A stretch of 29,618 nucleotides of DNA from CAYZXU01 sp964482535 (lineage in GTDB: Bacteria; Desulfobacterota; Desulfobacteria; Desulfobacterales; BuS5): the NCBI GenBank assembly GCA_964482535.1, contig CAYZXU010000020.1, positions 1 to 29,618 on the forward strand, in the 5' to 3' direction. Positions within the stretch are counted from its first letter, which is position 1, and each line of letters begins with the position of its first letter. Below the pieces are notes generated by a model. It was not told the origin of the DNA and ran no database searches. It saw only the letters and a program-made list of their open reading frames with translations. This document shows positions 15,805-24,942 of this stretch, piece by piece. The position numbers were made by a program, and so were the translations under genes.

Positions 15805-15839
15805 GGCGTGGTTATTTTACAGTACCACGCCTTTTTTTT
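15805..15839 (+). terminator. Rho-independent terminator after the tRNA
   Basis: GGCGTGGT (15805-15812) pairs with ACCACGCC (15824-15831), followed by eight T residues. It ends the tRNA transcript, and possibly read-through from rpoD. Confidence 0.88.
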
Positions 15840-15859
15840 GTGATTTGCCTTATTATTTT

Positions 15860-16978
15860 ATGAAAGCAACCTTAAATGATATAATAGATATAATGGAAAG
15901 TATTGCACCTTTATATCTTGCAAAGAACTGGGACAATTCAGGGTTGCAGATAGGGCAAGGGGAAAGTGAAATAGCAAATATTATGGTTGCCCTCGACCCG
16001 ACTCCCGAAGTAGTTAATTTGGCATGTGAAGAAAAGGCCGACCTTTTAATTGTTCATCATCCCTTACTGTTTAAGCCCTTGTCTTCAATAGATTTTTCCA
16101 CGCCTGAGGGGGCATTGATAAACAAGGCTGTTTGTAACAACCTGGCAATTTTTGCTGCCCACACAAATCTGGATTGCGTAAAAAACGGGATAAACGATAT
16201 CCTCGCTAATAAAATAGGTCTTAAAAAATTAAAAGTTTTGTGCCCAGGCATGGAATCCGAGCTATATAAATTAGTCATAAATGTTCCCGTTGAATATGAG
16301 CAGGCGGTACTTAATGCAATCTTTGAAACAAACGCCGGAGCAATAGATACTTATACAAACTGTACATTCAGAAATAAAGGCAAAGGAACATTTAAACCTG
16401 GCGATTTGTCAAACCCTTTTGCCGGTGATAAAGATAAAGTTTCAGATGTTGATGAAATAAGGATAGAAACAGTTGTCAAAAAAGGGGATCTTAATAATAT
16501 TATTAACCACGTTAGAAAAAAACACCCATATGAAACAATGGGATATGATGTTTATCCTGTTTTAGATTCTCAGAATTGTCATGGATTGGGAAGGGTGGGA
16601 TACCTTGAAGAAAAAACCAGCCTTGTTTCATTTGCATCGGATATAAAAAAAAAGTTTAATATAAAAAATGTCAAAGTATCTGGAGACCCTGAAATGGTTG
16701 TAAGCTGTGTTGCGGTTTGTAGCGGCAGCGGTTCAGGTTTAATGAAAGATTTTTTTTCTTCTGAAGCCCATGTTTATATCAGTGGAGATCTTCGATATCA
16801 TGATGCAAGAGATGCACAAAATTCTCATCGCGGGCTTATAGATATCGGACATTTTTTATCCGAATATTTAATAGTTGATGCTCTTGTAAAGCGGCTGAAA
16901 GAGATCCTGTCCAAAATGAGTTTTGATGTTAACGTGAAAGCCTGTGAACTGGAGGTTGACCCTTTTTGGACAATTTAA
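15860..16978 (+). CDS. Nif3-like dinuclear metal centre protein (GTP cyclohydrolase I type 2 family)
   Basis: The 372-residue product shows the family's metal-binding signatures: KNWDNSGLQIG near the N-terminus, VHHPLLFKPL, AHTNLD, and GHFLSEYLIVDAL near the C-terminus. The ligand histidines and glutamate are present. A PII/CutA-like domain (about 130-230) is inserted in the middle, as in the longer YqfO-type members. These proteins form hexameric toroids; the GTP cyclohydrolase activity in the family name is not established for most members. I prefer ATG 15860; an in-frame TTG at 15845 would add MPYYF and sits too close to the preceding terminator. No clear Shine-Dalgarno is visible. It is followed by the zinc-ribbon gene after 58 bases, and the pair is probably co-transcribed. 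Confidence 0.9.
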   Translation: MKATLNDIIDIMESIAPLYLAKNWDNSGLQIGQGESEIANIMVALDPTPEVVNLACEEKADLLIVHHPLLFKPLSSIDFSTPEGALINKAVCNNLAIFAAHTNLDCVKNGINDILANKIGLKKLKVLCPGMESELYKLVINVPVEYEQAVLNAIFETNAGAIDTYTNCTFRNKGKGTFKPGDLSNPFAGDKDKVSDVDEIRIETVVKKGDLNNIINHVRKKHPYETMGYDVYPVLDSQNCHGLGRVGYLEEKTSLVSFASDIKKKFNIKNVKVSGDPEMVVSCVAVCSGSGSGLMKDFFSSEAHVYISGDLRYHDARDAQNSHRGLIDIGHFLSEYLIVDALVKRLKEILSKMSFDVNVKACELEVDPFWTI

Positions 16979-17036
16979 CAGCTTTACACAACCCCATTTT
17001 TGTTCAATACCGGATTGGGATTAAACAGATAGAATT

Positions 17037-17756
17037 ATGAAAAAACAGATTGAAATTTTAGTTAATTTGCAGAAGATGGATACGGAAATCTTTGATATAA
17101 AATTAATTTTAAGGAATATATCCGGAGAGATTGACGGACTTGATTCAAAATTCAAGAAATATGAAGAGAGTTATAACGAAAATCAGGTCGTAATAGAAGA
17201 GCTTGGCAAAAAATACCGTTCCTGTGAATCAGAAACAGAGCTTAACCTGTCTAATATTAATAAAAGTAAAGAAAAGCTGAAAAATATTAAAACCAATAAA
17301 GAGTATCAACTATTACTAAAAAGTATAGAAAGCATTGAAAAAATAAACTCAAAGATCGAAGATGAGATGTTGCAGTATCTTGACGATATTGATCAGGTAA
17401 AAAATGAGCTCAAGGATAAAAAAATTAAACTTGAAGAAATAAGCCTGCATATAAAAGATGAAAAAAAGGCTGTAGAGCAAAAATCTGAAAAGTATCATAT
17501 TAAAATTATTGATCTGAATGTAAAACGCAAAGAACTAATGGATACTGTTGAGCCTAAAATGCTGGAAATATTTTTGGCAACACAAAAACAGATGCATGGA
17601 GGTGTCGCCATTGCATCGGTTAAAAATTCAGTTTGTAAAATTTGTAATGTCAATATGCCTCCTCAGCTTTTCAATGAACTGCAAAGGTGTGACAGTTTAA
17701 AATTTTGTCCCAATTGTCAGAGAATGATCTACTGGGATAAAGACAGTCAGGAATAG
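17037..17756 (+). CDS. C4-type zinc-ribbon, coiled-coil protein (COG1579-like)
   Basis: The 239-residue protein is a long coiled coil (about 5-175; many heptads with E, K, L and I) ending in a zinc ribbon. The ribbon is formed by CKIC and CPNC about 20 residues apart (around 200-230). This layout matches the widespread COG1579 family often found next to Nif3-like genes; its molecular role is not known, though nucleic-acid binding is suspected. It has no membrane segment. It sits directly before the RNase P RNA gene and may share its transcription unit. Confidence 0.87.
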   Translation: MKKQIEILVNLQKMDTEIFDIKLILRNISGEIDGLDSKFKKYEESYNENQVVIEELGKKYRSCESETELNLSNINKSKEKLKNIKTNKEYQLLLKSIESIEKINSKIEDEMLQYLDDIDQVKNELKDKKIKLEEISLHIKDEKKAVEQKSEKYHIKIIDLNVKRKELMDTVEPKMLEIFLATQKQMHGGVAIASVKNSVCKICNVNMPPQLFNELQRCDSLKFCPNCQRMIYWDKDSQE

Positions 17757-17803
17757 TAGATTTTTTATAACCACTTGAAACTATTAAAAATATAAAGTTA
17801 ATC

Positions 17804-18186
17804 GGCTAAAGAGATACAGACGATCGCTGGTTTGTAAATTTTATTCCAGAGGAAAGTCCGAACACCACAGGACAGTATGCTCCGTAACACGGAGTCACGG
17901 CAACGTGAAGGAAAGTGCAACAGAAAGTATACCGCCGGAATAATTATTCCGGTAAGGGTGAAAAGGTGCGGTAAGAGCGCACCAGTTTTTCGGGTGACCG
18001 GAAAAGCTTTGTAAACCCCATGCGGTGCAAGACCAAATAGAGGAGTGCTTGAGGGCTGTCCGCCCGAACTCCCGGGTAGGTCGCAAGAGGTGCAGGGCAA
18101 CCTGTATCCATAGATGAATGATCGTTAACCGGATTTTAGGGGAACCGGATCCGGGCACAAAATTCGGCTTATGTATCTCTTTGGCC
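17804..18186 (+). ncRNA. rnpB: RNase P RNA, bacterial type A
   Basis: This is the catalytic RNA that trims tRNA 5' leaders. Conserved blocks are present in order: GAGGAAAGTCCGAACACC in the P4/J3-4 region, ACAGAAAGTATACCGCC, GGTAAGGGTGAAAAGGTGCG, GCGCACC, GGTCGCAAGAGGTGC, and ATAGATGAATGATCG followed by ACAAAATTCGGCTTA. The terminal P1 helix is GGCTAAAGAGATACA (17804-17818) against TGTATCTCTTTGGCC (18172-18186), with a single G-T pair. Seven T residues follow, so P1 or its end may double as terminator. Length is about 383 bases. Confidence 0.95.
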
Positions 18187-18202
18187 TTTTTTTATCAAGA
18201 TT

Positions 18203-19507
18203 ATGGAAAATATATATACAAATACCTGTTTTGAGGAAAAGGTTCGTATCTTTACATATGAATATCTCAAGTGTTGTAAATATATAGCCAAGTTTGATGT
18301 CTCCAGATATGTTTTTACTAAAAAACTTTATTCAACACTTATATCAAGCTCTCAAATTCTGGAAGATTTTCTTGATTTTCACGGAGCAAAAAACAATAAA
18401 AACTGGTTTTTTTTCAGAGAACTTTCAGCTGCTGTAAGACATCTTAGCCTGGGAAGCTATTCCCAGAAACATATTTCCAACCGTCTTGTCTTTTATTCCC
18501 TTGGTGATACCCTTGAATTTCAACAAGAAGGATTTATCACCCTGGATTTTTTGACAAAAACCTTGATAAATTTATCCCAGGCTATTCTTGACGAAGCCAG
18601 GCGACTTAATATTAAAATACCCGATGATGATTTTTCCCCGGCGGATTTTCCGGAAGTCTCAACCAATGAGATGCTTGAATATGATATTGACGACATGTCC
18701 AAAATTCAACAGAAAAAATATATTGTAAACATTGCAAACGATTTTTTAAGCATTGCAAGAACCTTTGAGCGGCTTGAATTTTATGAACCATATAGTCTTG
18801 AAGAGGCAGAAGCCATAGTCGGAGATAAGGTCAATGAGGTAAAAATAAGACGCTTTGAGATGCTTGTTCATAACCTGCAGTCAACATTTGACACATATGT
18901 CATACATGGAGGTTATAGATATGGGAATAGAAAGCTCAAAGATCTTCGGAGTTTTTTTTCAGTTGTGTTCCATCTTCTTCAAATGATGAGCAGGCTTCTC
19001 CACTTTTATGAAAGGCATCTCGTTGTATCAGATTTTAAAGACACCTATAAAAAGAGCAGGGAAAGATTGTCGCTTCTTGTTGACCCTGAAATACTTTTAG
19101 ACAGAACGATTAATTACGGGCTTTACTATATTTGTTATTTCCTTTCAAAGGGAAAAAGTCTGGCCAGAGACATACTCAATGAGAACATAGAACTCGGCGC
19201 TATTACGGTGGGTATACCTCAAAAACTCGGTTTTCACAGCAGACCGAGTATGCTGGTGGCAAAAATAGCCCAGCACTTTGGCGGCAAGGTAGAGCTGTGT
19301 ATCGGTAAAGACAGGTTTGATGCAAGCAGTGTGCTTGATATACAATGGGCAGGAGGTAAAATTCAGAAAGAGAATATCAAAGAGGTGATTTTTGAAGGCG
19401 ATTCAAGAGCGTTGGATGATATAAAAATACTGGCCGACGTAAACTATGGTGAGGATTTGATTGGCAAGGGGGTTCCTTTGCCTCGTGAATTGAACTACTT
19501 AAAATAA
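18203..19507 (+). CDS. HPr-domain protein with large uncharacterised N-terminal region
   Basis: Residues about 331-425 form an HPr-like phosphocarrier domain. GFHSRPSMLVAKIAQHF holds H345 at the place of the phospho-accepting His15, and S376 in DASSVLDI lies exactly 31 residues later, where the regulatory Ser46 of HPr sits. The first roughly 320 residues are mostly helical, soluble and unfamiliar to me (for example YRYGNRKLKDLRSFFSVV). Ordinary HPr is about 88 residues, so this is a fusion. No EI, EIIA or HPr kinase gene is in the window, so its phosphodonor is unknown; a regulatory rather than sugar-transport role is likely. The start ATG lies 16 bases after the end of RNase P RNA with no clear ribosome binding site. 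It is followed by ispD after 31 bases. Confidence 0.82.
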   Translation: MENIYTNTCFEEKVRIFTYEYLKCCKYIAKFDVSRYVFTKKLYSTLISSSQILEDFLDFHGAKNNKNWFFFRELSAAVRHLSLGSYSQKHISNRLVFYSLGDTLEFQQEGFITLDFLTKTLINLSQAILDEARRLNIKIPDDDFSPADFPEVSTNEMLEYDIDDMSKIQQKKYIVNIANDFLSIARTFERLEFYEPYSLEEAEAIVGDKVNEVKIRRFEMLVHNLQSTFDTYVIHGGYRYGNRKLKDLRSFFSVVFHLLQMMSRLLHFYERHLVVSDFKDTYKKSRERLSLLVDPEILLDRTINYGLYYICYFLSKGKSLARDILNENIELGAITVGIPQKLGFHSRPSMLVAKIAQHFGGKVELCIGKDRFDASSVLDIQWAGGKIQKENIKEVIFEGDSRALDDIKILADVNYGEDLIGKGVPLPRELNYLK

Positions 19508-19538
19508 ACTTTCTGAATTTTTTATCTAACTTTTATTT

Positions 19539-20240
19539 ATGGTTTCAGCAATTATTGTGGCTGCGGGAAAAGGCATCAGGATGAATAATGCGGTGCGCAA
19601 GCAGTATATATCTTTCATGGGCAGACCGCTACTTGGGCATACACTCCTTTTATTCGACGCATGTCGGATGATAGATAAAATTCACCTTGTAATCCCCGGA
19701 GAAGATGAAGATTTTTGCAGAAAAAAGATAATCGGGCCACTTGACCTTGTAAAAGAGGTTTCTGTTATCCATGGCGGCAATGAACGTCAGGATTCCGTTT
19801 ATAACGGCATAATGTCTCTTGATGAAAAAACATGCAGCATAGTTGTGATACATGACGGGGTACGACTCTTTGTACGCAATGAACATATCGAGGCATGCAT
19901 TTTAAATGCCCAAAAGTCAGGCGCATGCATACTCGGTGTTCCTGCAGTGGATACAATAAAAAAAGTAAACGAAACCGGATATATTGACAAAACCCTTGCA
20001 AGGGATAATATCTGGTTTGCCCAGACTCCACAGGCATTTCAATATCCTCTTATCAAGAAAGCACATGAAGTTGCGCGGGAGGAAGGTTTAAGTGGCACAG
20101 ACGATTCATATCTTGTGGAAAGGCTTGGTAAAAAAGTTAAAATAATCAACGGCGACCGCAATAATATTAAAATAACAGATAAGCAGGATTTAATACTGGC
20201 AGAAGCGCTTTTAAAAAGACAACACTTAGATTTTTGTTAA
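19539..20240 (+). CDS. ispD: 2-C-methyl-D-erythritol 4-phosphate cytidylyltransferase
   Basis: This is the third step of the non-mevalonate isoprenoid pathway: it couples MEP with CTP to give CDP-methylerythritol. The 233-residue product starts with the nucleotide-binding AAGKGIRM and the lysine of RKQYI, followed by GGNERQDSVYNG, VIHDGVRLF, DTIKKV and WFAQTPQAF, then the late DDSYLVERLG. All key positions of the family are present. It lies between the HPr-domain gene and eno on the same strand. No ispF is seen next to it, so the common ispDF pairing is absent here. Confidence 0.95.
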   Translation: MVSAIIVAAGKGIRMNNAVRKQYISFMGRPLLGHTLLLFDACRMIDKIHLVIPGEDEDFCRKKIIGPLDLVKEVSVIHGGNERQDSVYNGIMSLDEKTCSIVVIHDGVRLFVRNEHIEACILNAQKSGACILGVPAVDTIKKVNETGYIDKTLARDNIWFAQTPQAFQYPLIKKAHEVAREEGLSGTDDSYLVERLGKKVKIINGDRNNIKITDKQDLILAEALLKRQHLDFC

Positions 20241-20268
20241 TTTTAATCATTTTCAATGGGAGGTTATA

Positions 20269-21537
20269 ATGACTGAAATAGTTGATATAAAGGCAAGAGA
20301 GATTATTGATTCAAGGGGCAATCCTACTGTTGAGGTTGATGTTATAACTGCATGCGGTGCAGCCGGGCGTGCAGCCGTGCCATCAGGCGCTTCTACCGGA
20401 AAACGGGAGGCCCTTGAACTTCGCGACAAAAAATCAAAAAGATTCGGAGGCAAGGGCGTAAGGAAAGCAATAAAAAATGTGATTAATGAGATTACTCCGG
20501 CAGTGCTTGGCATGGACGCTTCAGATCAGCTATCCCTTGACAGGCGCATGATAGAGTTAGACGGTACATCAAACAAGGCAAAACTTGGCGCAAATGCCAT
20601 GCTTGGAGTATCCATGGCTGCAGCAAGGGCTGCAGCACAGGCTTTTTCTCTGCCTCTTTATCGATATATTGGCGGCATTAATGCCAGATGCCTTCCAGTT
20701 CCCATGATGAATATAATCAACGGTGGAGCACATGCTGCTAATAATCTCGACATACAGGAATTTATGATCGTTCCGGTGGGCGCAAAAACTATTGTGCAGG
20801 CTGTACAGATGGGCGCCGAGATTTTTCACGCCTTAAAAACGATTCTGAAAAATGATAATTTAAATACTGCCGTGGGGGATGAAGGGGGTTTTGCTCCTGA
20901 TCTTAAATCCAATGAAGATGCAATTAAATATATTATGATGGCCATTGAATCTGCAGGGTATGAATCCGGCAAAGATATAGGGCTTGCAATGGATATAGCT
21001 GCAAGTGAATTCTATGTTAAAGGTAAATATCTTCTTGCCTCTGAAGATAAAAAACTGACAGCCGACGAGATGATAGATTATATGGAAGAATTGATTAATA
21101 AATATCCTGTTATTTCCATAGAAGACGGTCTTGCTGAACAGGACTGGGATGGATGGCAGAAAATGACTGAAAGGCTTGATGATTTCATTCAGATTGTTGG
21201 AGATGATATTTTTGTTACAAATCCAGCAATATTTGCCAGGGGTATTGAAAAAGAAGTGGCAAATTCGATTCTTATAAAACTAAATCAGATCGGCACTGTA
21301 ACGGAAACCCTTGATACAATAGAAATGGCAAAACAGGCAGGCTATACAACAGTAATATCCCACAGATCAGGAGAAACTGAAGATACTTTTATCGCTGATC
21401 TTGTTGTCGGCATTAACGGAGGTCAGATTAAAACAGGCTCAATGTCTCGCAGTGACAGGGTTTCCAAGTATAACCAGTTGATCAGGATTGAGGAAGAGCT
21501 TGGTGAATCAGCCATATTTCCGGAAGCAATAATTTAA
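20269..21537 (+). CDS. eno: Enolase
   Basis: It interconverts 2-phosphoglycerate and phosphoenolpyruvate in glycolysis and gluconeogenesis. The 422-residue product shows the whole family pattern: REIIDSRGNPTVEVDV, VPSGASTGKREALELRD, NGGAHAANNLDIQEFMIVP, GDEGGFAPDL, SIEDGLAEQDWDGW, GDDIFVTNP, LIKLNQIGTVTETL, and SHRSGETEDTFIADL ending in IKTGSMSRSDR. Metal ligands and the catalytic lysines and glutamates are in place. TGGGAGGTTATA before the ATG gives a strong ribosome binding site. A palindromic repeat follows at 21551. Confidence 0.97.
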   Translation: MTEIVDIKAREIIDSRGNPTVEVDVITACGAAGRAAVPSGASTGKREALELRDKKSKRFGGKGVRKAIKNVINEITPAVLGMDASDQLSLDRRMIELDGTSNKAKLGANAMLGVSMAAARAAAQAFSLPLYRYIGGINARCLPVPMMNIINGGAHAANNLDIQEFMIVPVGAKTIVQAVQMGAEIFHALKTILKNDNLNTAVGDEGGFAPDLKSNEDAIKYIMMAIESAGYESGKDIGLAMDIAASEFYVKGKYLLASEDKKLTADEMIDYMEELINKYPVISIEDGLAEQDWDGWQKMTERLDDFIQIVGDDIFVTNPAIFARGIEKEVANSILIKLNQIGTVTETLDTIEMAKQAGYTTVISHRSGETEDTFIADLVVGINGGQIKTGSMSRSDRVSKYNQLIRIEEELGESAIFPEAII

Positions 21538-21550
21538 AAGACTAACTAAT

Positions 21551-21684
21551 GATGAATTCGTAAAAAGTCGTCATTCCCGCGGAGGCGGGAATCCATGTAG
21601 TATATAACTATTTAAAAAGACTGGATTCCCATTTTCATGGGAATGACAGCGCAGAGGCAAGATTCGACTTTTTACGAGACCATC
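21551..21684. repeat. Palindromic intergenic repeat with nested hairpins
   Basis: CGTAAAAAGTCG (21559-21570) is the exact complement of CGACTTTTTACG (21665-21676), with outer GATG/CATC marking the ends at 21551 and 21684. Inside are two smaller hairpins, TTCCCGC-GGAG-GCGGGAA and ATTCCC-ATTTTCAT-GGGAAT, whose flanks also pair (TCATTCC with GGAATGA). The TCATTCCCGC / GCGGGAATCCA theme recurs in many proteobacterial intergenic repeats. It probably also ends eno transcription. Confidence 0.75.
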
Positions 21685-21753
21685 AACTAATAAAAGTGTA
21701 ACCAAAAAGGTCATAGAGATGTCTGTGACCTTGAGGTTATTTTTTGTAAAATT

Positions 21754-22599
21754 ATGCTGCATAAAGTTGAAAAAAAATTTTTAATGTTTTTAAGCTTTTT
21801 TTATTTCGTATGTTTCTGCCAACAGGTACAGGGATATGTGCTTAATGCCCCACATATTCTTGACCTTATGACTAAAAAAATCACAGGAGTTGAAAGTCTG
21901 TCGGTTTCTCAAAAATTAATTATATTTACAAAAAATCCTGATAATGCACAGGTTGAATTTGCAGAGACCTTAAAATATATTTTTCCTGATGAGTTCCGTT
22001 CAGAAATAGTCTCAGAACATACTGAAAAGACACATGTTGTTTCAAAAGGGGCTTCTATTACTGTGGCTGATGGAAAGATAGTTTCCGAATCCGAAAAAAT
22101 ATTCGATTTGTACAAGGATATTCTACTCTATAATAAAAGAGAGCTGCTTCAAAAAAGGCTTTATCATCTTGGAGTTGATGTATCTGTTTCAAGCTTTGGT
22201 ATTTTTAAAGATAAAACAGCATTTGTGATAGGAGCAGAATATCCTGATAAATCTGTTCCTCAGCTATGGATTGAGAAAGAGACATTTTTGCCTTTAAGAT
22301 GGATAGTAAAGGTAAATACTGACGAAAACAGTCTGATTGAATTTAGATATTTTGAATGGAAAAGGACAAAAAAAGTCTGGTATCCAGAACATATTGAATT
22401 TTATAAAAATTCTATTCTAATGCGTAAAATTGATGTTAACAGCATAACCGTTAACACAGTATTTCCGGTTGATCTTTTTGATATTGAGCATATAAGGTCT
22501 TTATACATCCATGCAGATTCAGTCGACTCTGATAATAAAGAAGACGACATGAGTGAAGTGGAAAAAACCATAGAAGAATTCAACAGACTTTTTGAATAA
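21754..22599 (+). CDS. Secreted LolA/outer-membrane lipoprotein-sorting-like protein
   Basis: The 281-residue product has an N-terminal signal sequence: a lysine pair, then FLMFLSFFYFVCFCQQVQG, with cleavage possible near VQG-Y. The mature part alternates beta strands and contains phrases typical of LolA-like folds (ESLSVSQKLIIFTK, QLWIEKETFLPLRW, YFEWKRTKKVWYPEHIEFY), ending with an acidic helix. Such proteins bind lipid or lipoprotein acyl chains in the periplasm; I infer the fold, not the substrate. It lies 27 bases before pyrG and may be co-transcribed with it, but a functional link is not obvious. The start ATG has only AT-rich sequence in front. Confidence 0.7.
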   Translation: MLHKVEKKFLMFLSFFYFVCFCQQVQGYVLNAPHILDLMTKKITGVESLSVSQKLIIFTKNPDNAQVEFAETLKYIFPDEFRSEIVSEHTEKTHVVSKGASITVADGKIVSESEKIFDLYKDILLYNKRELLQKRLYHLGVDVSVSSFGIFKDKTAFVIGAEYPDKSVPQLWIEKETFLPLRWIVKVNTDENSLIEFRYFEWKRTKKVWYPEHIEFYKNSILMRKIDVNSITVNTVFPVDLFDIEHIRSLYIHADSVDSDNKEDDMSEVEKTIEEFNRLFE

Positions 22600-22626
22600 A
22601 AATTAGGGTTAATATTGAGGAAAAAC

Positions 22627-24267
22627 ATGGGTATTAAAACCAAGTACATATTTATCACAGGAGGGGTTGTATCATCCCTGGGAAAAGGGCTTGCTTCGGC
22701 ATCAATAGGTGCGCTCCTTGAAAGTCGCGGTCTAACCGTGACGATCCAAAAACTTGATCCTTATATTAACGTAGACCCTGGGACCATGAATCCTTTCCAG
22801 CACGGGGAAGTCTTTGTTACGGATGACGGAACGGAAACGGACCTGGATCTTGGGCATTATGAACGTTTTACAAGTGCCAGGCTTGGGAAAAATAATAATT
22901 TTACAACGGGAAAAATATACTATTCAGTAATAACCAAGGAAAGAAAGGGTGAATATCTTGGAGGAACAGTACAGGTTATTCCCCATATTACAGATGAAAT
23001 TAAAAGATCTATTAAACTCGTTGCTGATGATGTTGATGTAGTTATTGTTGAGATAGGGGGTACCATAGGGGATATTGAAAGCCTTCCCTTTCTTGAAGCC
23101 ATTCGTCAATGCAAAGCTGACATGGGTGGAGAAAATGTCATTTATATCCATTTAACGCTTGTCCCATATATAGCCACAGCAGGAGAGGTTAAAACAAAAC
23201 CCACCCAGCACAGTGTTAAGGAGCTTCGCAGCATAGGTATACAGCCTGATATTCTTCTATGCCGCACATCTAAGTATCTGTCCCATGAAATCAAATCAAA
23301 GATAGCTCTTTTTTGTAATGTTTCGGTTGATGCTGTTATTACAGCAAAAGATGTTGAGTGCATATATGAAGTGCCTCTTATATTCCATAAAGAGGGGCTT
23401 GATGACAGAATCGTAGAACTGCTTCATATCTGGACGAGAGCGCCAAGACTTAAAGGCTGGGAAAATCTTGTAAAAAAAATCAAGGAGTCGGAATATTTCG
23501 TTACAATTGCCATAGTAGGTAAATATACAGATCTCACTGAATCATATAAAAGCCTTAATGAAGCTCTCTGCCATGGAGGTGTTCCAAATAGCTGTAGCGT
23601 AAAACTTAAATTTATAGATTCTGAAACAATTAGCAGGGAAAACTGCAGTGAACTTTTTTCTGATATTAACGGCATCCTGGTGCCAGGAGGCTTTGGTTCA
23701 CGGGGAATTCAGGGAAAAATTTTTACTTCTGAATATGCAAGAAAAAATCTCATACCTTTTTTTGGCATTTGCCTTGGAATGCAGATTGCCGTTATTGAAT
23801 TTGCACGTAATGGCGCAGGTCTGACCGATGCCAACAGTCTGGAATTTGATAAACAGACATCCGCCCCTGTTATTTATCTTATGAAGGAGTGGTATGATGA
23901 AAAAACCGATACTGTGCAAAGAAGAGACAAGACTTCAGAAAAAGGGGGTACCATGCGTCTCGGGGCATATCCCTGTAAACTAAAAGAAGACTCTCTGGCA
24001 TTTAAAGCGTATGGTTCCTTAAATGTTTCAGAGAGACACAGACACAGGTATGAGTTTAATAATAAGTACAAGGATGTTTTAGAAAAAAAAGGGCTAAATT
24101 TCAGCGGTTTTTCGCCAAGCGGTGAACTTGTTGAAATAATAGAGATAAAAAACCATCCCTGGTTTCTCGGATGTCAGTTCCATCCTGAATTTAAATCACG
24201 ACCAATGGCTCCTCACCCGCTTTTTATATCTTTTATCAAGGCGTGTTTAGATAAAAAAAAGGGCTAA
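22627..24267 (+). CDS. pyrG: CTP synthase
   Basis: It aminates UTP to CTP using ATP and glutamine. The N-terminal amidoligase domain begins with YIFITGGVVSSLGKG (P-loop) and has DPYINVDPGTMNPFQHGEV and EIGGTIGDIESLPF. The C-terminal class I glutaminase domain has the nucleophile cysteine in FFGICLGMQ and the HPE of CQFHPEF. I place the start at ATG 22627, with GAGG six bases upstream; the in-frame TTG at 22615 would overlap that ribosome binding site. Length is 546 residues, normal for the family. The stop overlaps the convergent gene at 24264 by four bases. Confidence 0.97.
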   Translation: MGIKTKYIFITGGVVSSLGKGLASASIGALLESRGLTVTIQKLDPYINVDPGTMNPFQHGEVFVTDDGTETDLDLGHYERFTSARLGKNNNFTTGKIYYSVITKERKGEYLGGTVQVIPHITDEIKRSIKLVADDVDVVIVEIGGTIGDIESLPFLEAIRQCKADMGGENVIYIHLTLVPYIATAGEVKTKPTQHSVKELRSIGIQPDILLCRTSKYLSHEIKSKIALFCNVSVDAVITAKDVECIYEVPLIFHKEGLDDRIVELLHIWTRAPRLKGWENLVKKIKESEYFVTIAIVGKYTDLTESYKSLNEALCHGGVPNSCSVKLKFIDSETISRENCSELFSDINGILVPGGFGSRGIQGKIFTSEYARKNLIPFFGICLGMQIAVIEFARNGAGLTDANSLEFDKQTSAPVIYLMKEWYDEKTDTVQRRDKTSEKGGTMRLGAYPCKLKEDSLAFKAYGSLNVSERHRHRYEFNNKYKDVLEKKGLNFSGFSPSGELVEIIEIKNHPWFLGCQFHPEFKSRPMAPHPLFISFIKACLDKKKG

Positions 24268-24902
24268 TACCTTAATCTTAACCCTATCTGCAGTGCATCA
24301 GCCCTGTAACCGTTATCTTTAAAATGACGCTGGAACATAATAAACGGCTGAATGCCGTTTTTAAACCTGTACTCGATTCTAAGGGGTCGAAGTTTGATGT
24401 TTTCGATGCCATTTTTAAAATTATAATAATAGATTTCCGCACCATAAATCCAGCCTTGTTTTGCTGCATTAGAAACACCAAACCATAGATCGTGAAAATT
24501 TTTATTTTCATGCAGGTCGAAAAAATAGGTGTACAAAGCAAAGCATTTTGCCTTTTTATAAGTTCCGTGGAAACGGATCGACGGACCCATCCATTCATTA
24601 TCCTCGGAATCGAACATATACATTCCCCCAATCATAAATTTTTTATTTATCTTGTAATAGGCATGGGGAACTATTATATTATAACCCTTTTGTTTTGTAA
24701 TAACCCTGAAGCCTAGGATAGCATATTTGGGTTTATAATTTTCATACAGATTTGATGTGGCATTATATCCTCTGCCGTCATTTGTTTTTCCCACTTCATA
24801 CCGCAGCCGCAGGTAATTATACCTGATCTCTTCAGCAGATACCGAAAAAATACAGGTGAACAAAAATAGTAAAACCAGAAAACAAATTTTAAGTTTTGTC
24901 AT
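24264..24902 (-). CDS. Probable outer-membrane beta-barrel protein, uncharacterised
   Basis: The 212-residue product has a clear signal peptide (KLKICFLVLLFLFTCIFSVS, cleavage after SAE or near it). The mature part is made of alternating aromatic/polar strands (YNYLRLRYEVG, HAYYKINKKFMIGGMYMF, IYGAEIYYYNF, LRIEYRFKNGIQPFIMFQR). It ends in LQIGLRLRY, with a C-terminal aromatic residue as in proteins inserted by the BAM machinery. I do not recognise the family. It converges on pyrG with a 4-bp overlap. It lies downstream of rsmA on the same strand after about 40 bases and may be read from the recA-alaS-rsmA cluster. The reading frame and signal peptide make it real; the function is unknown. Confidence 0.7.
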   Translation of the reverse strand: MTKLKICFLVLLFLFTCIFSVSAEEIRYNYLRLRYEVGKTNDGRGYNATSNLYENYKPKYAILGFRVITKQKGYNIIVPHAYYKINKKFMIGGMYMFDSEDNEWMGPSIRFHGTYKKAKCFALYTYFFDLHENKNFHDLWFGVSNAAKQGWIYGAEIYYYNFKNGIENIKLRPLRIEYRFKNGIQPFIMFQRHFKDNGYRADALQIGLRLRY

Positions 24903-24942
24903 ATTATATATTTTATCCGCTTCTTTTATAAAAAACCATCAA

